Below are positions 1-11,339 of a stretch of DNA of 64,000 nucleotides, piece by piece (position 1 is the stretch's first letter; the number at the start of each line of letters is the position of its first letter). The position numbers were made by a program, and so were the translations under genes. Under the pieces are notes generated by a model. It ran no database searches. It was not told the DNA's origin and was given only the letters and a program-made list of their open reading frames with translations. Location: contig JBBCBC010000019.1 of NCBI GenBank assembly GCA_037126765.1, positions 33,564,222 to 33,628,221 of the forward strand. Direction: 5' to 3'. The DNA comes from Stenogyne calaminthoides (Eukaryota; Streptophyta; Magnoliopsida; Lamiales; Lamiaceae).

Positions 1-576
1 CGTAAATGGAGGAATGTGGATTGTTATGAATTGAAGGAGTTTTATCACTTTTTTTTTGTCTTTGTTGAACTATGTCATCACTTATTTCAATTATTTGTTA
101 TGGATTGGACTAATGGTATGTATTTGATGAACAATTGAACTTGATTTTATGTTATTACAATGAAGTATGAACTTGATTTTATGTTATCACTATGAAGTAT
201 GACTTATGAACTTGATGAACTTATTCATATTTGATAGATTGCATAAAGTACATATTTAGTGTTTGATTTTTCCCATGTTTTAGGTGTCAATTAATCTTAA
301 GAGTTTATTTTGATCATGGTGTATTATATTAGATTAGAAATTTTACTTTTTGGTCAGTAGAATGAGGCAAATGTTTGAATTCCATGTAAAAAAAAAACGG
401 AAAAACTTCGGTTTGTTCGGTTAAAAACCGAAACCAAACCAAAAATTTCAGTTCGGTTAAAGTTCGGTTATCATGTTCATTTGGTCGGTTCGGTTACCAA
501 ATATGAAACTTCGGTTTGGTTCGGTTATGATTTTTCGGTTCGGTTTGGTCGCCAAACCGACCGATGCTCACCCCTA
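1..576. mobile_element. hAT-like DNA transposon end (truncated by window edge)
   Basis: From about 400 to 576 the sequence is packed with CGGTTCGGTT / AACCGAACC style repeats and ends in CCGATGCTCACCCCTA. The reverse complement of that end (TAGGGGTGAGCATCGG) is the kind of terminus seen on plant hAT elements. Immediately after it the sequence becomes the 3' part of a copia LTR, so the element was inserted inside that LTR. The other end lies outside the window, so the 8-bp target duplication (candidate CCCGTAGC at 577-584) cannot be confirmed. Positions 1-400 are AT-rich with no convincing transposase coding. The superfamily assignment rests on the terminus alone. Confidence 0.55.
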
Positions 577-749
577 CCCGTAGCAATTCCGCATGCGTAG
601 GATTCATGTGAACTATTTATATGCATGATTTGTTGTTGAATTATTATTTGAATTAATATAGGATTAATTCATGCTAGTAATAATTGTTAGAATTAAATTT
701 GTATTTAAATATTCATCCCGAATAGATCCGGGTAATTAATTCCCCAACA
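577..749 (+). repeat. 3' remnant of the 5' LTR of the outer copia element
   Basis: From about 580 the sequence matches the last 170 bp of the 3' LTR at 16581-16753 with few differences, ends in CCCCAACA, and is followed two bases later by the primer binding site. The rest of this LTR must lie to the left, beyond the hAT-like insertion. Confidence 0.85.
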
Positions 750-751
750 AC

Positions 752-763
752 TGGTATCAGAGC
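752..763 (+). promoter_or_regulatory. Primer binding site (initiator tRNA-Met type), outer copia
   Basis: TGGTATCAGAGC lies two bases after the LTR end. This is the usual plant copia primer binding site, complementary to the 3' end of initiator methionine tRNA. It starts minus-strand cDNA synthesis. Confidence 0.9.
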
Positions 764-2329
764 CTCGGTTTCGGGCTCTGAGTTTTAAATTGTAATTTAA
801 TTCATTTTCATTAAATTTGAAATTGAATAGTAGAATTGCTAGATCTTTTTTGCAGGTATCCAATTGTCATGGTATTTGATGAATGTTTATATTTATGCAT
901 GCATATAAATTGTGGTTTTTAATTCGATTCGTTTGAATTCGTTTTGCCTCGTGAGAAAATCCACGAGTAGATTAGGATTTGTTTGATTCGTTCAATGTAA
1001 TAGACTAGTCTAGATCTAGGTTTATTTATTTTTCGTAAATAAATTGTAACCGGATCGTGAGCCAAGACGGAGATGATGAATTAAAGACGGAAGGATCCGA
1101 AACTGTGCGCAGGCGGCGCGCGTCACTCGAAATGTGCCAAGGGACGCACATAGGCGCGCACGGGTGTGGTGCGAAGCCTATGGGCCAAGCGAGAGTGGGA
1201 TCGGGGCCGACCGTACACGAGCGCGCGCAGCACCGTGCATGATCGGGCGGAGGCGATGGGCGAAGGTGGACCTCGGCATGGGTGGGCGCGCGAGCGCATG
1301 CTGGGACGCGATGTGCCTACCGAAGGCTGCCCAGCGGATCCGAGCGGCGCTAGGCGACGTGCGTCGGGCACTTGTGCGCGCGCGCGCGCACGGGCGCAGA
1401 TCGACACGGCCGGGGGAGTGCAAGGCGTGCACTACGACCCGCAAGCTGGTCGATGACGTTGCTTGACGTGACGATTTTATTCGAGACAATCAAGTGGGAG
1501 CTTTTCGAGACGAACGATGAAGGTTATGAAGACGATTTCTCAAGATCAAGACATGACAAAAATTAACTTTACAATTGGATATATGTGCCCAATGTGTTTA
1601 ATTTTTTGTTTTGATAATTGTGTTTTTTTTATGCTTATTTAAATTGTGTTTAAATATGCGATGCATGAGAAAATGTTTTGAAAAATCTCACATTCGAAAA
1701 TTACTAAGTATGTTTAAATAATTAATTAATAATTTTATTCCGGATAATAAAATTGAGTTAATTTTGACCTCCATGATTTATTTATTTGTGAATTCTTTTG
1801 GAGAAATTCCCCCCACGGGACGGTCAAAAGATGGCTTTCACATGAATAAATTCCAAACGGATGATTGTGGATTATTATTAGTGACGACGATGACCCTCCC
1901 AAGAGACTCGTTCAAAGCGAAATAATAATTATGTATTTAATCATGGTTATTACTTATGTATAAAATTGATATGCATATACTTCCCCGAAGTCCCTGTCAA
2001 TTTTATATTGGTCAAGTGGGAGCCAACTATTAATCTGGATATTAAAGGTTTGTAACTGTTTTCTTGTTTGTAACCTGCTTGAATGTGTTTAAATAATGAC
2101 CCACCCCACGTGACTTATTTAAACTGTTTTGAGATGTTGGCTGATACATGTCCATATTTTTTTTAGATTTCAATATGAAACATGTGATCGAATTTTGTGA
2201 TAATTTTGTGCTTATACAAATAGTTATTTATTTCAGTTCAGCATGTCGTAACCTTTTAATCCACTGTTAATATACTTAAAGTCAATAGAATTGTATGGGA
2301 AACTATGTTGATTGGAAACGAAAAATTAT
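764..2329 (+). other. Untranslated leader of the outer copia element with a GC-rich island
   Basis: No real gene is seen between the primer binding site and gag. Positions 1050-1470 are strikingly GC-rich (runs such as GCGCGCGCGCGCACGGGCGC near 1378-1397) in an AT-rich surrounding. Open frames of about 60-110 codons occur there on both strands, but they overlap one another and match nothing I recognise, so they look like a by-product of base composition. The nested element has an equivalent GC-rich stretch in the same place (10625-11000, minus), so the island is a family feature. Confidence 0.6.
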
Positions 2330-2900
2330 GATTGTCCTAACTGCACAAAAGCACAAGTGGATTCTTGACACACCAAAAGTCAAATGAGCCAACTGACGAG
2401 TCAAAAACGCGGGACTCGTTAGATCACCTTGCGAGAGATATTGTCGCTGAAAAAGGTTGAGGGCAACCCCGTAAGGGATTACATTCTCAAAATTGATGGC
2501 TCATTTGAACAAACTTGAGGATCTAGGTGCAGATTATTATCTGGAGACCCAGATCGATTTGCTACTCCACTCTCTGCCCAAAATTTTTGAGCACTTTGGC
2601 CTCGCTAGCTGATTTATTGTAAACTTTGGTCGCGGCAGATACGTTGATGGGGCACAAAACTCAAGCTTTGACGGCAAGTGGTCCGTCTTTCATCTTCTAG
2701 GCCAAGGGAAGGCAAGAAGAAGGAGAGGACCAAAATCCATAAGCAATCAAACTCAAATGTTGCCAAGGGCAATTGTAAGATGAGGAATGTTGGTGGTGTC
2801 AAGGAAAATCCAAAGGGGAAGTGCTTCAAACAGCGGTAAGGACAATGGAGGTTTGCCTGTTCCAACCCCAAAAGAGCCGGAAAGAAAGGTAATTCTCACG
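2330..2900 (+). pseudogene. Eroded gag of the outer copia element
   Basis: Broken coding similarity to the gag of the nested element can be followed here (for example the region matching 'HEYKWVLNEPKP' near 2345-2380) but only across repeated frame changes and stops. The zinc knuckle is not recognisable as an intact CX2CX4HX4C. No open frame spans it. Confidence 0.6.
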
Positions 2901-4214
2901 CACTAGTTGTTGAAACTTGTTTAGCGGCGTATACTTCTCATTCGTGGGTAGTTGATACGGGATCCACTGATCATGTTTGCTTCACGGGTTCAAGCTGACC
3001 CGGCAACTTAGTGGGAGTGAGATCCTCATCACACTGGGCGATGCTACGAGAGTGGCAGCTGAAGCAGTGGGAGAAGTGCATTTATCTATTAGTGATAAAA
3101 ATTTTAGTTTTAAGAGACGTTCTTTATGTTCCCAGTTTTAGAAAGAATTCACTTTCATTTTCTAAAATTCTTTTGATGGATACTGAGTTTCTTATAATAA
3201 GAATGACATCATTTATCAAAATGATGAGTGTATCTGTTATGGGACATTGATGAACAAATCTCTATGTTATTATATGTGCACACCACTCACGAAATGCATC
3301 CTATAACACATTGACTATTTCCGATAAAAGAGAACGTTCACTTCTATGGCATCTCAGATTGGGACAATTTAATTCAAAAAGGATTCAAAGGTTGGTAGAA
3401 GATGGTTCATTGGAGTCTCTCCGGGTTGAACCAATCCCAACTTGCGAATCATGTTTGGAGGGTAAAGTGATCAAGAGGGCATTCAGAGCCAAGGGGAATA
3501 GAGCCAAAGAAGTGTTAGAAATCGTTCACACAGACGTATGTGGTCCAATGTCAATCAAAGCAAGAGGAGGTTATGAGTATTTCGTCACCTTTATTGATGA
3601 TTACTCAAAGTACAACTATATTTTTCTTATGAAGCATAAATTTGAGACCTTTGACAAATTCAAAGAATTTAAGGCTCAAGCAGAGAATCATTGGGAAAAA
3701 CGTATCAAGTCTCTACGATATGATCATGGAGGCGAGTACCTCAGCGATGATTTTTTGAACTACTTGTCAGATGAAGGGATTGTATCCCAGCTAACTGCAC
3801 CCGGAACCCCTCAACAAAATGGGGTTGCAGAGCGAAGAAACATAACTCTTTTAAAAATGGTTAGATCAATGATGAGTTATGCGGATCTACCCAAGTCGTT
3901 CTGGGGTCATGCCTTGGAAACAGCGGCTTATATTCTGAACTTGGTGCCATCCAAATCGGTTCGCAAAACTCCCAAAGAATTGTGGACCGGGCGCAAGCCC
4001 AGTTTGAGACACATGAGAATTTGGGGTGTCCGGCCTACGTGTTGGAATAGGAAGTCGGAAAATTGGATCCTCGATCAGAATTAAGGTTGTTTATAGGATA
4101 CCCCGAGGGAACAAAAGGGCGTATGTTCTATGGTACCGAAGATCAAAAGGTGGTAATAAGCACCCACTTTAGATTTTTGGAAGAAGACTATATGAACAAA
4201 AGAAAACCCAGAGT
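2900..4214 (+). pseudogene. Protease and integrase region of the outer copia element
   Basis: A protease remnant with a D-(T)-G-S-T-D-H type site lies near 2950-2975. A fairly intact integrase frame runs 3311-4084 (257 codons): the zinc-binding region includes CESCLEGK, followed by the catalytic core (HTDVCGPM, FVTFIDDYSK, GGEYLS) and QLTAPGTPQQNGVAERRN. The second zinc-ligand His reads Gln (HLRLGQ instead of HLRLGH). Near 4025 a G-run is one base shorter than in the sister element, shifting the frame just before the GCPAYV motif. The gene is then cut at 4214 by the nested element and resumes at 13033. Confidence 0.85.
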
Positions 4215-5909
4215 TGTTGGGAAAAACTAGGGTGCCCGGATCTATTCGAGAGGATTATTTAAATGCATATTTAAATTCAACAGTTAATTACTAGCATGAA
4301 TTAATCCTAAATTAATTCAACATAATAATAAACAACATGCGTACACATAATTCACATAAATTCTAAACATGCGGAACTAGGAGTTACGAAATTACTAACC
4401 TCTTGAAGAATCAAACGGATGAATCAACCCAAGAGTCTTCCCAAATATATCCCCAAAGTCCACGAAGGTTATCCGGTAGGAAGATTTCAACGAACAATTT
4501 TAATGGAGAGAAAATAAAATATTTTGTTACCACCTTTGTGGATTTATAATATTTCCAACACATGGAATTGCACTTGAGAATGAAGAGTTCATCCCCTATA
4601 AATAGGGAGGAGGGGGGACGAAAATTAGGGTTGAAAGATAGGGAGAAAATCTTTTCTTGATCGCCAAGAAATCTTGAATATATCTCCTATATTCTTTTCT
4701 CTTTAATTAAATTTTCCATAAAAATCTTCTTCCCCTCTTCTACCTATATTTTCAAAAATTACACTAATAAAGGAGTCAAGATTTGACTTCTTGAATTTAT
4801 GGGATAATTATGTATTCCTACAATAATTATCTCTTTCCATAAAATATCTACAAGAAAATCAAGACAATCTTTTCTTCCTTTTATAGACAAAATTTTGAAA
4901 ATATCAATTGGAAATTAGGCAAGAATATTTTCTTCTCTCTCTCTCATTAATTGGACTTTATTTTGGGCTATTTGGGGGTCCTTTAGGAGAGTTAAGATTG
5001 GACCTCCAATGGACTATGAAGCTATAATATTTTGGGCCAAATATTGTTCAAGTCCATTAATATTAATTTACTCCACTATAAAATTAATATTGAACTATCC
5101 ATCTTAACTCATATTACGATTTCACATGTAACATGGCTCCCGGTCATTATTTCCCGCGTTTCAGATTATCTTAGTCCATTAATTAATTATGCCACTTAAC
5201 AAGCTTTATATTAATTAATATCTTTGTCCTTGGAGTAAAGACAGCTCAACATTACTATCCATGCTGGAAATAAATTTCCACTTGCAAGATTTGGCATGAT
5301 AAAGGATATGAGCCCACCAAGGGGACAAATCAAGCAAGACGTACTTGCACGCAATTCTCCGTATTAAATGTCAGCAATCGTCGTGTAATTAATAATATTG
5401 TCCAAGATATAAGGTATCGAATCGCATTGACTCTCTTCCCATCGTAAGTCAAAGCAATAGTTATTAATTTCACACGATCCTATTTAGGGGACGAAGATTA
5501 AGAAACAATGCACCACTGAGGTCTAATTCTTGTATATTCAGTACCGAAGAATTTGTCCTCCTGTAGGTCCTCATTCAGCGTACCTAAATGCGCTAGTGTG
5601 ATCCCATGGTCAAGACAGGCCAATCTAGGTCTCACACTTCAACCGTTCATGATGGTTCGTTCATTTCCATCTGGGTTGTGAATTTGTACTTAATTACGAG
5701 GGCTGTTAATTTGATCTTCAGTGATCGGGTATCACCAAATTAACTACAACGTAATACGTACTGTCTTATTGAACGGGTTTGCAATAAACATATATAACAT
5801 TCATTGATATTTAATGCAACAGTGATTAAATATTTATTTCAGTAAATAAATAAGAAACTTCAGTTTGGTTATACAAAGTAAAAGCATACTTTTCAGTATA
5901 ACCCCAACA
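4215..5909 (-). repeat. 3' LTR of the nested copia element
   Basis: It starts TGTTGGG and ends CCCCAACA, a short terminal inverted repeat, next to the polypurine tract. By eye it is highly similar to the LTR at 11340-13032, with about a dozen differences in the first roughly 350 bp, so the insertion is not recent. A palindromic CTATAAATAG lies at about 4597. Confidence 0.92.
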
Positions 5910-5922
5910 ATCTCCCACTTAT
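5910..5922 (-). promoter_or_regulatory. Polypurine tract of the nested copia element
   Basis: Read on the minus strand the sequence is AAGTGGGAGAT directly before TGTTGGGG of the LTR. This is the plus-strand primer of reverse transcription. The outer element has the identical tract at 14898-14908. Confidence 0.85.
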
Positions 5923-6022
5923 ACTCAAAGTCTGCTTTTAAGTATATTACAGCATGTCTCGTGTTCTATGTGACATCTAATGTCACCCTACACGAACCTA
6001 ATAATATTTCTCTCACTTATAC

Positions 6023-6928
6023 TCAAAGCAGATTGACAACGTCCTTGACACCCATTCCTTCCACATGTCTCTCGAATGTACTCTGAGGCAGACCCTTTGT
6101 GAATGGATCTGTTAGGTTGTCTTCCGATGCAATCTTAGCCACCTTAATGTCTCCTCTCTTAACGATTTCTCGTATGAGATGGTATTTTCTTTCAATGTGT
6201 TTGCTGGCCTTGTGGGCTCTCGGCTCCCTCGAATTTGCAACTGCTCCGACGTTATCATAGTAAACTGTGATCGTGCTGGGCAAATCCGGGACGACGTCCA
6301 AGTCCACTAGGAAGTTCTTGAGCCAAACTGCTTCCTTCGCTGCTTCACAAGCAGCGACGTACTCGGCTTCCATAGTAGAATCAGCGATGCATTTCTGCTT
6401 TACGCTTCTCCATGTTATGGCTCCTCCCCCCATGCAGAACACACTACCCGAGGTAGGCTTTTTGGAGTCAATGTCTGATTGGAAATCCGAGTCCGTGTAA
6501 CCGATGGGGATCAGACTGTCTGACTTGTAAACTAACATTATGTCCCGTGTCCTTTTCAGGTACTTCAGAATGTTCTTTACTGCAGTCCAATGCTCTTTCC
6601 CAGGGTTACTTTGATATCTTGCCACCATGCCTACGGCAAAGCAGATATCCGGTCTCATACACAGCATTGCATACATGAGGCTTCCCACAGCCGAAGCATA
6701 AGGGATGCCCTTCATGTCATCTATCTCTTTCTGTGTCTTGGGACACATCTCTTTGGATAGATGGATTCCGTGTCTGTAGGGCACAAAGCCTTTCTTGGAA
6801 TCATGCATGCTGAAGCGCTTCAAAATAGTATCTATGTATGAGGCTTGCGAAAGCCCGGTCATTCTTTTCCTGCGATCTCGAGTGATCTTGATCCCTAGGA
6901 TGTGACCGGCTTCCCCTAAGTCCTTCAT
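6023..6928 (-). pseudogene. C-terminal reverse transcriptase and RNase H, nested copia
   Basis: This open frame of 301 codons starts at 'MKDLGEAGHILGIKI' (the end of the RT domain) and carries the copia RNase H: GYTDSDFQSD, TSGSVFCMGGGAITW, then the ADSTMEAEYVAACEA active-site block and the conserved C-terminal block KASKHIERKYHLIREIV. The frame itself is intact but is separated from the upstream RT half by a one-base insertion near 6975 (CTGATG where the sister copy has ATGATG context). It ends with 'VVNLL' and a stop just before the LTR. Confidence 0.9.
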
Positions 6929-6976
6929 ATCGAACTGTTTTGACAGACATGCCCTACGTATGATAACACCTTTACA

Positions 6977-7540
6977 TCAGTTTCCGATAAGCAGAATGTC
7001 GTCCACGTATAGTACCAAAAATACCAATGTAGTTCCGTCATGCTTTCTATAGACACAACTTTCAAATTTGTTTTGAACGAATCCGTAGGATTTTATAAAT
7101 TGATCAAAACACTGATTCCAAGCTCGGGATGCTTGTTTCAGTCCATAAATGGACTTCCTGAGCTTGCAAATCAGATGCTCTTGGCCTTTTTCAATGAAGC
7201 CTTCGAGTTGTTGCATATAGATTTCTTCGTCAAGATTTCCATTTAGGAAAGCTGTCTTGACGTCCATTTGCCAGATCTCAAAATCTAGATGCGCAGCAAT
7301 CGACAAGAGAATGCGGATGGACTTGAGCATGGCTACGGGCGAAAAGGTTTCCTCATAATCGATCCCTTCTTTTTGAGTGTACCATTTCACCACAAGTCTT
7401 GCTTTGAAGGTTTCAACCCTTCCGTCCGGTCCATTTTTCTCTTGTATACCCACTTGCATCTGATGGGTTTTACCCCCATCAAGTGCTTCGACTAGCTCCC
7501 ACACCTTATTGTGATCCATTGAACCCATCTCGACTTCCAT
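6977..7540 (-). pseudogene. Reverse transcriptase N-terminal part, nested copia
   Basis: This 187-codon stretch carries copia RT motifs: VETFKARLVVKWYTQKEGID, QMDVKTAFLNGNLDEEIYM, LRKSIYGLKQASRAWNQ, and the polymerase site LYVDDILLIGN with both aspartates. Upstream it is cut off from integrase by a nonsense change: CAA in the sister element (tgg caa aca) is TAA here, at about 7541-7546. Downstream it is cut by the one-base insertion near 6975. Confidence 0.9.
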
Positions 7541-7546
7541 TGTTGT

Positions 7547-8978
7547 TTACCAAGATTGAGCATCTTTGTATTGGATTGCCTCGTTGAAGGACCATGGATC
7601 TGATTCTTCTGCGGAGATCAAGTCCGAAGACTCTCCGATCCCCAAGAATCTCTCGGGTTGTCTGATAACCCTCCCACTACGACGAGGTTCTGATTGTGTA
7701 GGTGTGACGTTTGGTATATCATTTTGTACAGTTAGCAACGGAGTTGGGCCCCTAAGTTCTTCTAAGGTAATTTCACTTATAGGCTTTCGATTGTTCATAT
7801 AGTCTTCTTCCAAAAATCTAAAGTGAGTACTGATTACCACCTTTTGATCTTCGGGACCATAGAACATGCATCCTTTAGTTCCTTCGTGGTACCCTATGAA
7901 CATCCTTAATTCCGAACGTGCATCAATTTACCGGCTTCTTTATCTAGCACGTATGCCGGACACCCCCAGATCCTGATGTGTCCGAAACTGGGCTTGCACC
8001 CCGTCCACAGTTCTCTCGGGGTTTTAGGTACCGATTTGGATGGCACTAGGTTCAGAATATAAGCCGATGTTTCTAATGCGTAACCCCAGAACGATTTTGG
8101 TAAATCCGCATAACTCATCATTGACCTTACCATTTCTAAAAGTGTTCTATTCCTTCGTTCTGCAACTCCATTTTGTTGAGGGGTACCGGGTGCAGTCAAC
8201 TGGGATGCAATCCCCACTTCCTATAGGTAGTTCAAAAATTCACGCTGAGGTATTCGCCTCCACGATAAGATCGTAGAAACTTGATACTTTTTCCCTTATG
8301 ATTCTCTGCTTGAGCCTTAAATTCTTTGAATTTATCAAAGGTCTCAGAGTTATGCTTCATTAGGAAAATGTATCCGTAGCGTGAGTAATCATCGATAAAA
8401 GTAACGAAATACTCGTAGCCGCCTCTAGATTTGATTTGCATTGGACCACACACATCGGTGTGAACGATTTCTAACACTTCTTTAGCTCTAAGCCCCTTGG
8501 CTCCAAATGCCCTCTTGGTCATTTTACCTTCCAAGCAAGATTCGCAAGTCGAAAATGGCTCAATTTGGAGAGACCCCAAAGAACCATCTTTCACCAACCT
8601 TTGAATCCTTCTCGGGTTAATATGACCTAATCTTAGGTGCCAAAGAAGTGTCTCGTTCACGTCAGCCGAGCGCTTTCGTTTACAAGAAATAGTAGATGTG
8701 TTATAGGATGCATTTTGTGAGTGATGTGCACAGTTAATAATATAGAGATTGTTCCGTAAAGTTCCACGACAGATAATCACATCGTTACGAAAAATAGTAA
8801 CATCTTTATTAAAACGAACGTAATATCCATCGATAAACAGTTTAGAAATAGAAATAAGGTTTTTCCAAAAAACAGGAACATAAAGAACATCTCTTAAAAT
8901 TAACGTCTTGTCGCCAAAGGACAGGTGCAAAGGACAGGTGCACTTCTCCCACTGCTTCAGCTGCCACTCTCGTAGCAT
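7547..8978 (-). pseudogene. Integrase of the nested copia element, in three frame pieces
   Basis: The pieces are 8232-8978 (zinc region with LLWHLRLGHINPRRIQRLV and CESCLEGK, then HTDVCGPM and FVTFIDDYSRY), 7906-8217 (QLTAPGTPQQNGVAERRN through FWGYALE and IWGCPAYV) and 7547-7903 (C-terminal FIGYHEGTKGCMFYGP and the linker to RT). The HHCC zinc finger and the first two catalytic aspartates are kept. The frame breaks at about 8225 because a T-run is one base shorter than in the sister element, and at about 7905 through loss of one G. Confidence 0.9.
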
Positions 8979-9990
8979 CGCCTAGCATGATGAGGATCTC
9001 ACTCTCACTTAGTCGTCGGGTCTGCTTGAAACCCTGCAATGTGAAACATACATGATCAGTGGATCCCGTATCCAATACCCACGAGTGGGTAGCATACTCC
9101 TCTAAACAAGTTTCAACTACTAGTGAGTGTGAATTACCTTTCTTTCCACTACTTTCGGAATTGGAACAGGCCCACCTCCTATGTCCCTTCTCCCCACATT
9201 CCAAACATATCCTCTTTCTTAAACTTTCATCCTTGAAGTTTGAATAGAACTGGTTAATCATGTTTGTCTCTTCATCGTTCTTACCACCAAATGGCCTAGA
9301 ACGAGAAGCAGACCTTTTTGCAACCATGTTCGCTTTCTTGCGCTCAATTTCCTCTTCAATCAAAGTAACGACTCTTTTGAGATCATCCACAGTAAAATTC
9401 ATATCTTCCAATAGGTATCTTACATAAGGATGATCATAGCTCTTTGGTAGAGTTTTGAGAATGAAATCAATTTTGCTTTTGAAGTCACATTTTTCGCCAA
9501 GATGTGCCAATTCTTCAAAGAGGACCATTACCCTAGAAATGTGCTCTCTAGCAGTCATTCCTTCTTCCAACCTCAGCTTGTTCAAATCATGTTTAATGTT
9601 TTGAACTCCCATATGAGTTGGATGGCCGAACATCACTTTAAGATTTCCCATAAAGTCTGCAGCTGAGAGAAATCCTTGATGAAGGTGCCTTACAGAATCC
9701 GACATTGATGTCAAGATAATGTCCCTTATCAACTCATTCCCTAGCTCCCATTCATTATATTCCATCTCTTCCCATATACTGGCATCTTTGGTTAGTTCTT
9801 CGGGTTTTGGTTCATTAAGCACCCATTTGTACTCGTGTGAGGCAAGGAAATTCATAAGGTTTCGTTTCCAAACAATAAAGTTTTCTCCAGTGAGAAGGTT
9901 GTCTTTCAGTAAATTGAACAGTGGATTAAAAGGTTGCGAAATGATGAACTGAAATAAACATATATTTTGTATCAATGTCCAGATCAACAC
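8842..9990 (-). pseudogene. Gag and protease of the nested copia element
   Basis: A 382-codon frame. The first about 230 residues are gag of the UBN2/retrotran type (ENFIVWKRNLMNFL, HMGVQNIKHDLNKLRLEEG), followed by a zinc knuckle CLECGEKGHRRWAC (CX2CX4HX4C) and the protease site VLDTGSTDHVC. The true gag start is uncertain: the first Met at 9990 begins a stretch not typical of gag, and an internal start is possible. The frame leaves the correct pol frame at a 13-bp tandem duplication (8916-8941), so the last about 27 residues are out of frame. Confidence 0.9.
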
Positions 9991-11325
9991 AAAATTATAT
10001 CACATAATTCGATCACATGATTCATATTAAAATCTCAAAAAAATATGAACATACACCAGCCAACATCTCAAAATAGATTTAAATGAGGCTCGTGGGAGGG
10101 TCATCATTTAAATCACATTCAAGCAAGTTACAAACAAAATAGTTACAAACCTTTAATTAGAAAAATTAATAGTCGGCTCCCACTTGACCAATATAAAATT
10201 GACAGGGACTTCGGAGAAGTATATAAATATCAATTTTATACCTAAGTAATAACCATGATTAAATACAAAATTATTACTTCGCTTTGATCGAGCCTCGTGG
10301 GAGGGTCATCGTCGCCACTAATAATAATTCACAATCATCCTTTTGGGAATTTATTCATGTGAAAGCTATCTTTTGACCGTCCCGTAGGGTAATTTCTCCA
10401 AAAGATTTCACAAATAAATAAATCATGGAGGTCAAAATTAATTTGTGTCAAAACAAATTAATTATTAAAACATACTTAGTAATTTTTGAATTTGAGATTT
10501 TTCGTTGAGCAATTCTCATGCAAACACATTTAAACAAATTAAACAAAGCACAAGAAAATACGGCAACAATAAATCAAGCAAAGCAGAAAATAAACACATT
10601 GGGCACAAATTATCCAACTGTCATGGTTTAATTTTCTTTGGTTTGATCTTGAAGGAATGTCGTCTTGAATTTCTCTCACTCATTCGTCTCGAAGAGAACT
10701 CCGTCTTGAAACGCCACGCCAAGCGACTCACAATGATGGATGCCGATCCGCATCCGATTCGGCCGCTTGGCGGCGATCGCCCCCGTCTTAGGTGCAGCGC
10801 GTACCCACCACGGCTCTCTACGGCCTTATACGCCTCGGCCGCCTCCCTGCCGCCCTTCATCGCCCGTATGCTCGCGGCCGATCCGATCCCGGCGCTAGCG
10901 CTAAAGCCCATTTCGGCGAGCAGTATCGTCCGCGCAAGCGTCGTCGTGCCTCCCTGGCACGTTCGCAAGACAAATAAGACGTCGCCTACGTACGGTTCTA
11001 GATCCGTTTTAATTCCCTTCGTCTCCGTCTTTGTCTCCGATCAGGTTACAATTTATTTAACGAAAAATAAATACCTTAAATCTAGACTAGTCTATTACAT
11101 TTGAACAAATCAAATAGCCTAATATACTCGTGGATTTTCTCACGAGAAAAACAAATCCGAACGAGTTGAATTAAAAACCATTCATTCATACGCATGAAAA
11201 TAAACACATTAAATATCATGACAATTGGATACCTGCAAAACAGATCTAGCAATTCTACTATCCAATTTCAATTTAATGTCCAACAATTTAAATAACAATT
11301 TAAAAAATCAGAGCTCGAAACCAGA
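9991..11325 (-). other. Untranslated leader of the nested copia element with GC-rich island
   Basis: This non-coding interval lies between gag and the primer binding site. Positions 10625-11000 are GC-rich against an AT-rich background. A 115-codon minus-strand frame (10621-10968) lies in this island and is rich in Arg, Ser, Gly and Ala. I recognise no domain and treat it as composition-driven. The equivalent position in the outer element is also GC-rich. Confidence 0.6.
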
Positions 11326-11337
11326 GCTCTGATACCA
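11326..11337 (-). promoter_or_regulatory. Primer binding site of the nested copia element
   Basis: The plus strand reads GCTCTGATACCA, the complement of TGGTATCAGAGC, two bases inside the LTR at 11340. Initiator tRNA-Met type, identical to the site of the outer element. Confidence 0.9.
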
Positions 11338-11339
11338 GT

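Noticed and set aside
1057..1566. Overlapping open frames of 60-110 codons on both strands
   Set aside because: All lie in the GC-rich leader, where stop codons are rare by composition, and none resembles a known protein.
10505..11104. 199-codon plus-strand frame across the nested copia leader
   Set aside because: Antisense to the element, composition-driven, no recognisable domain.
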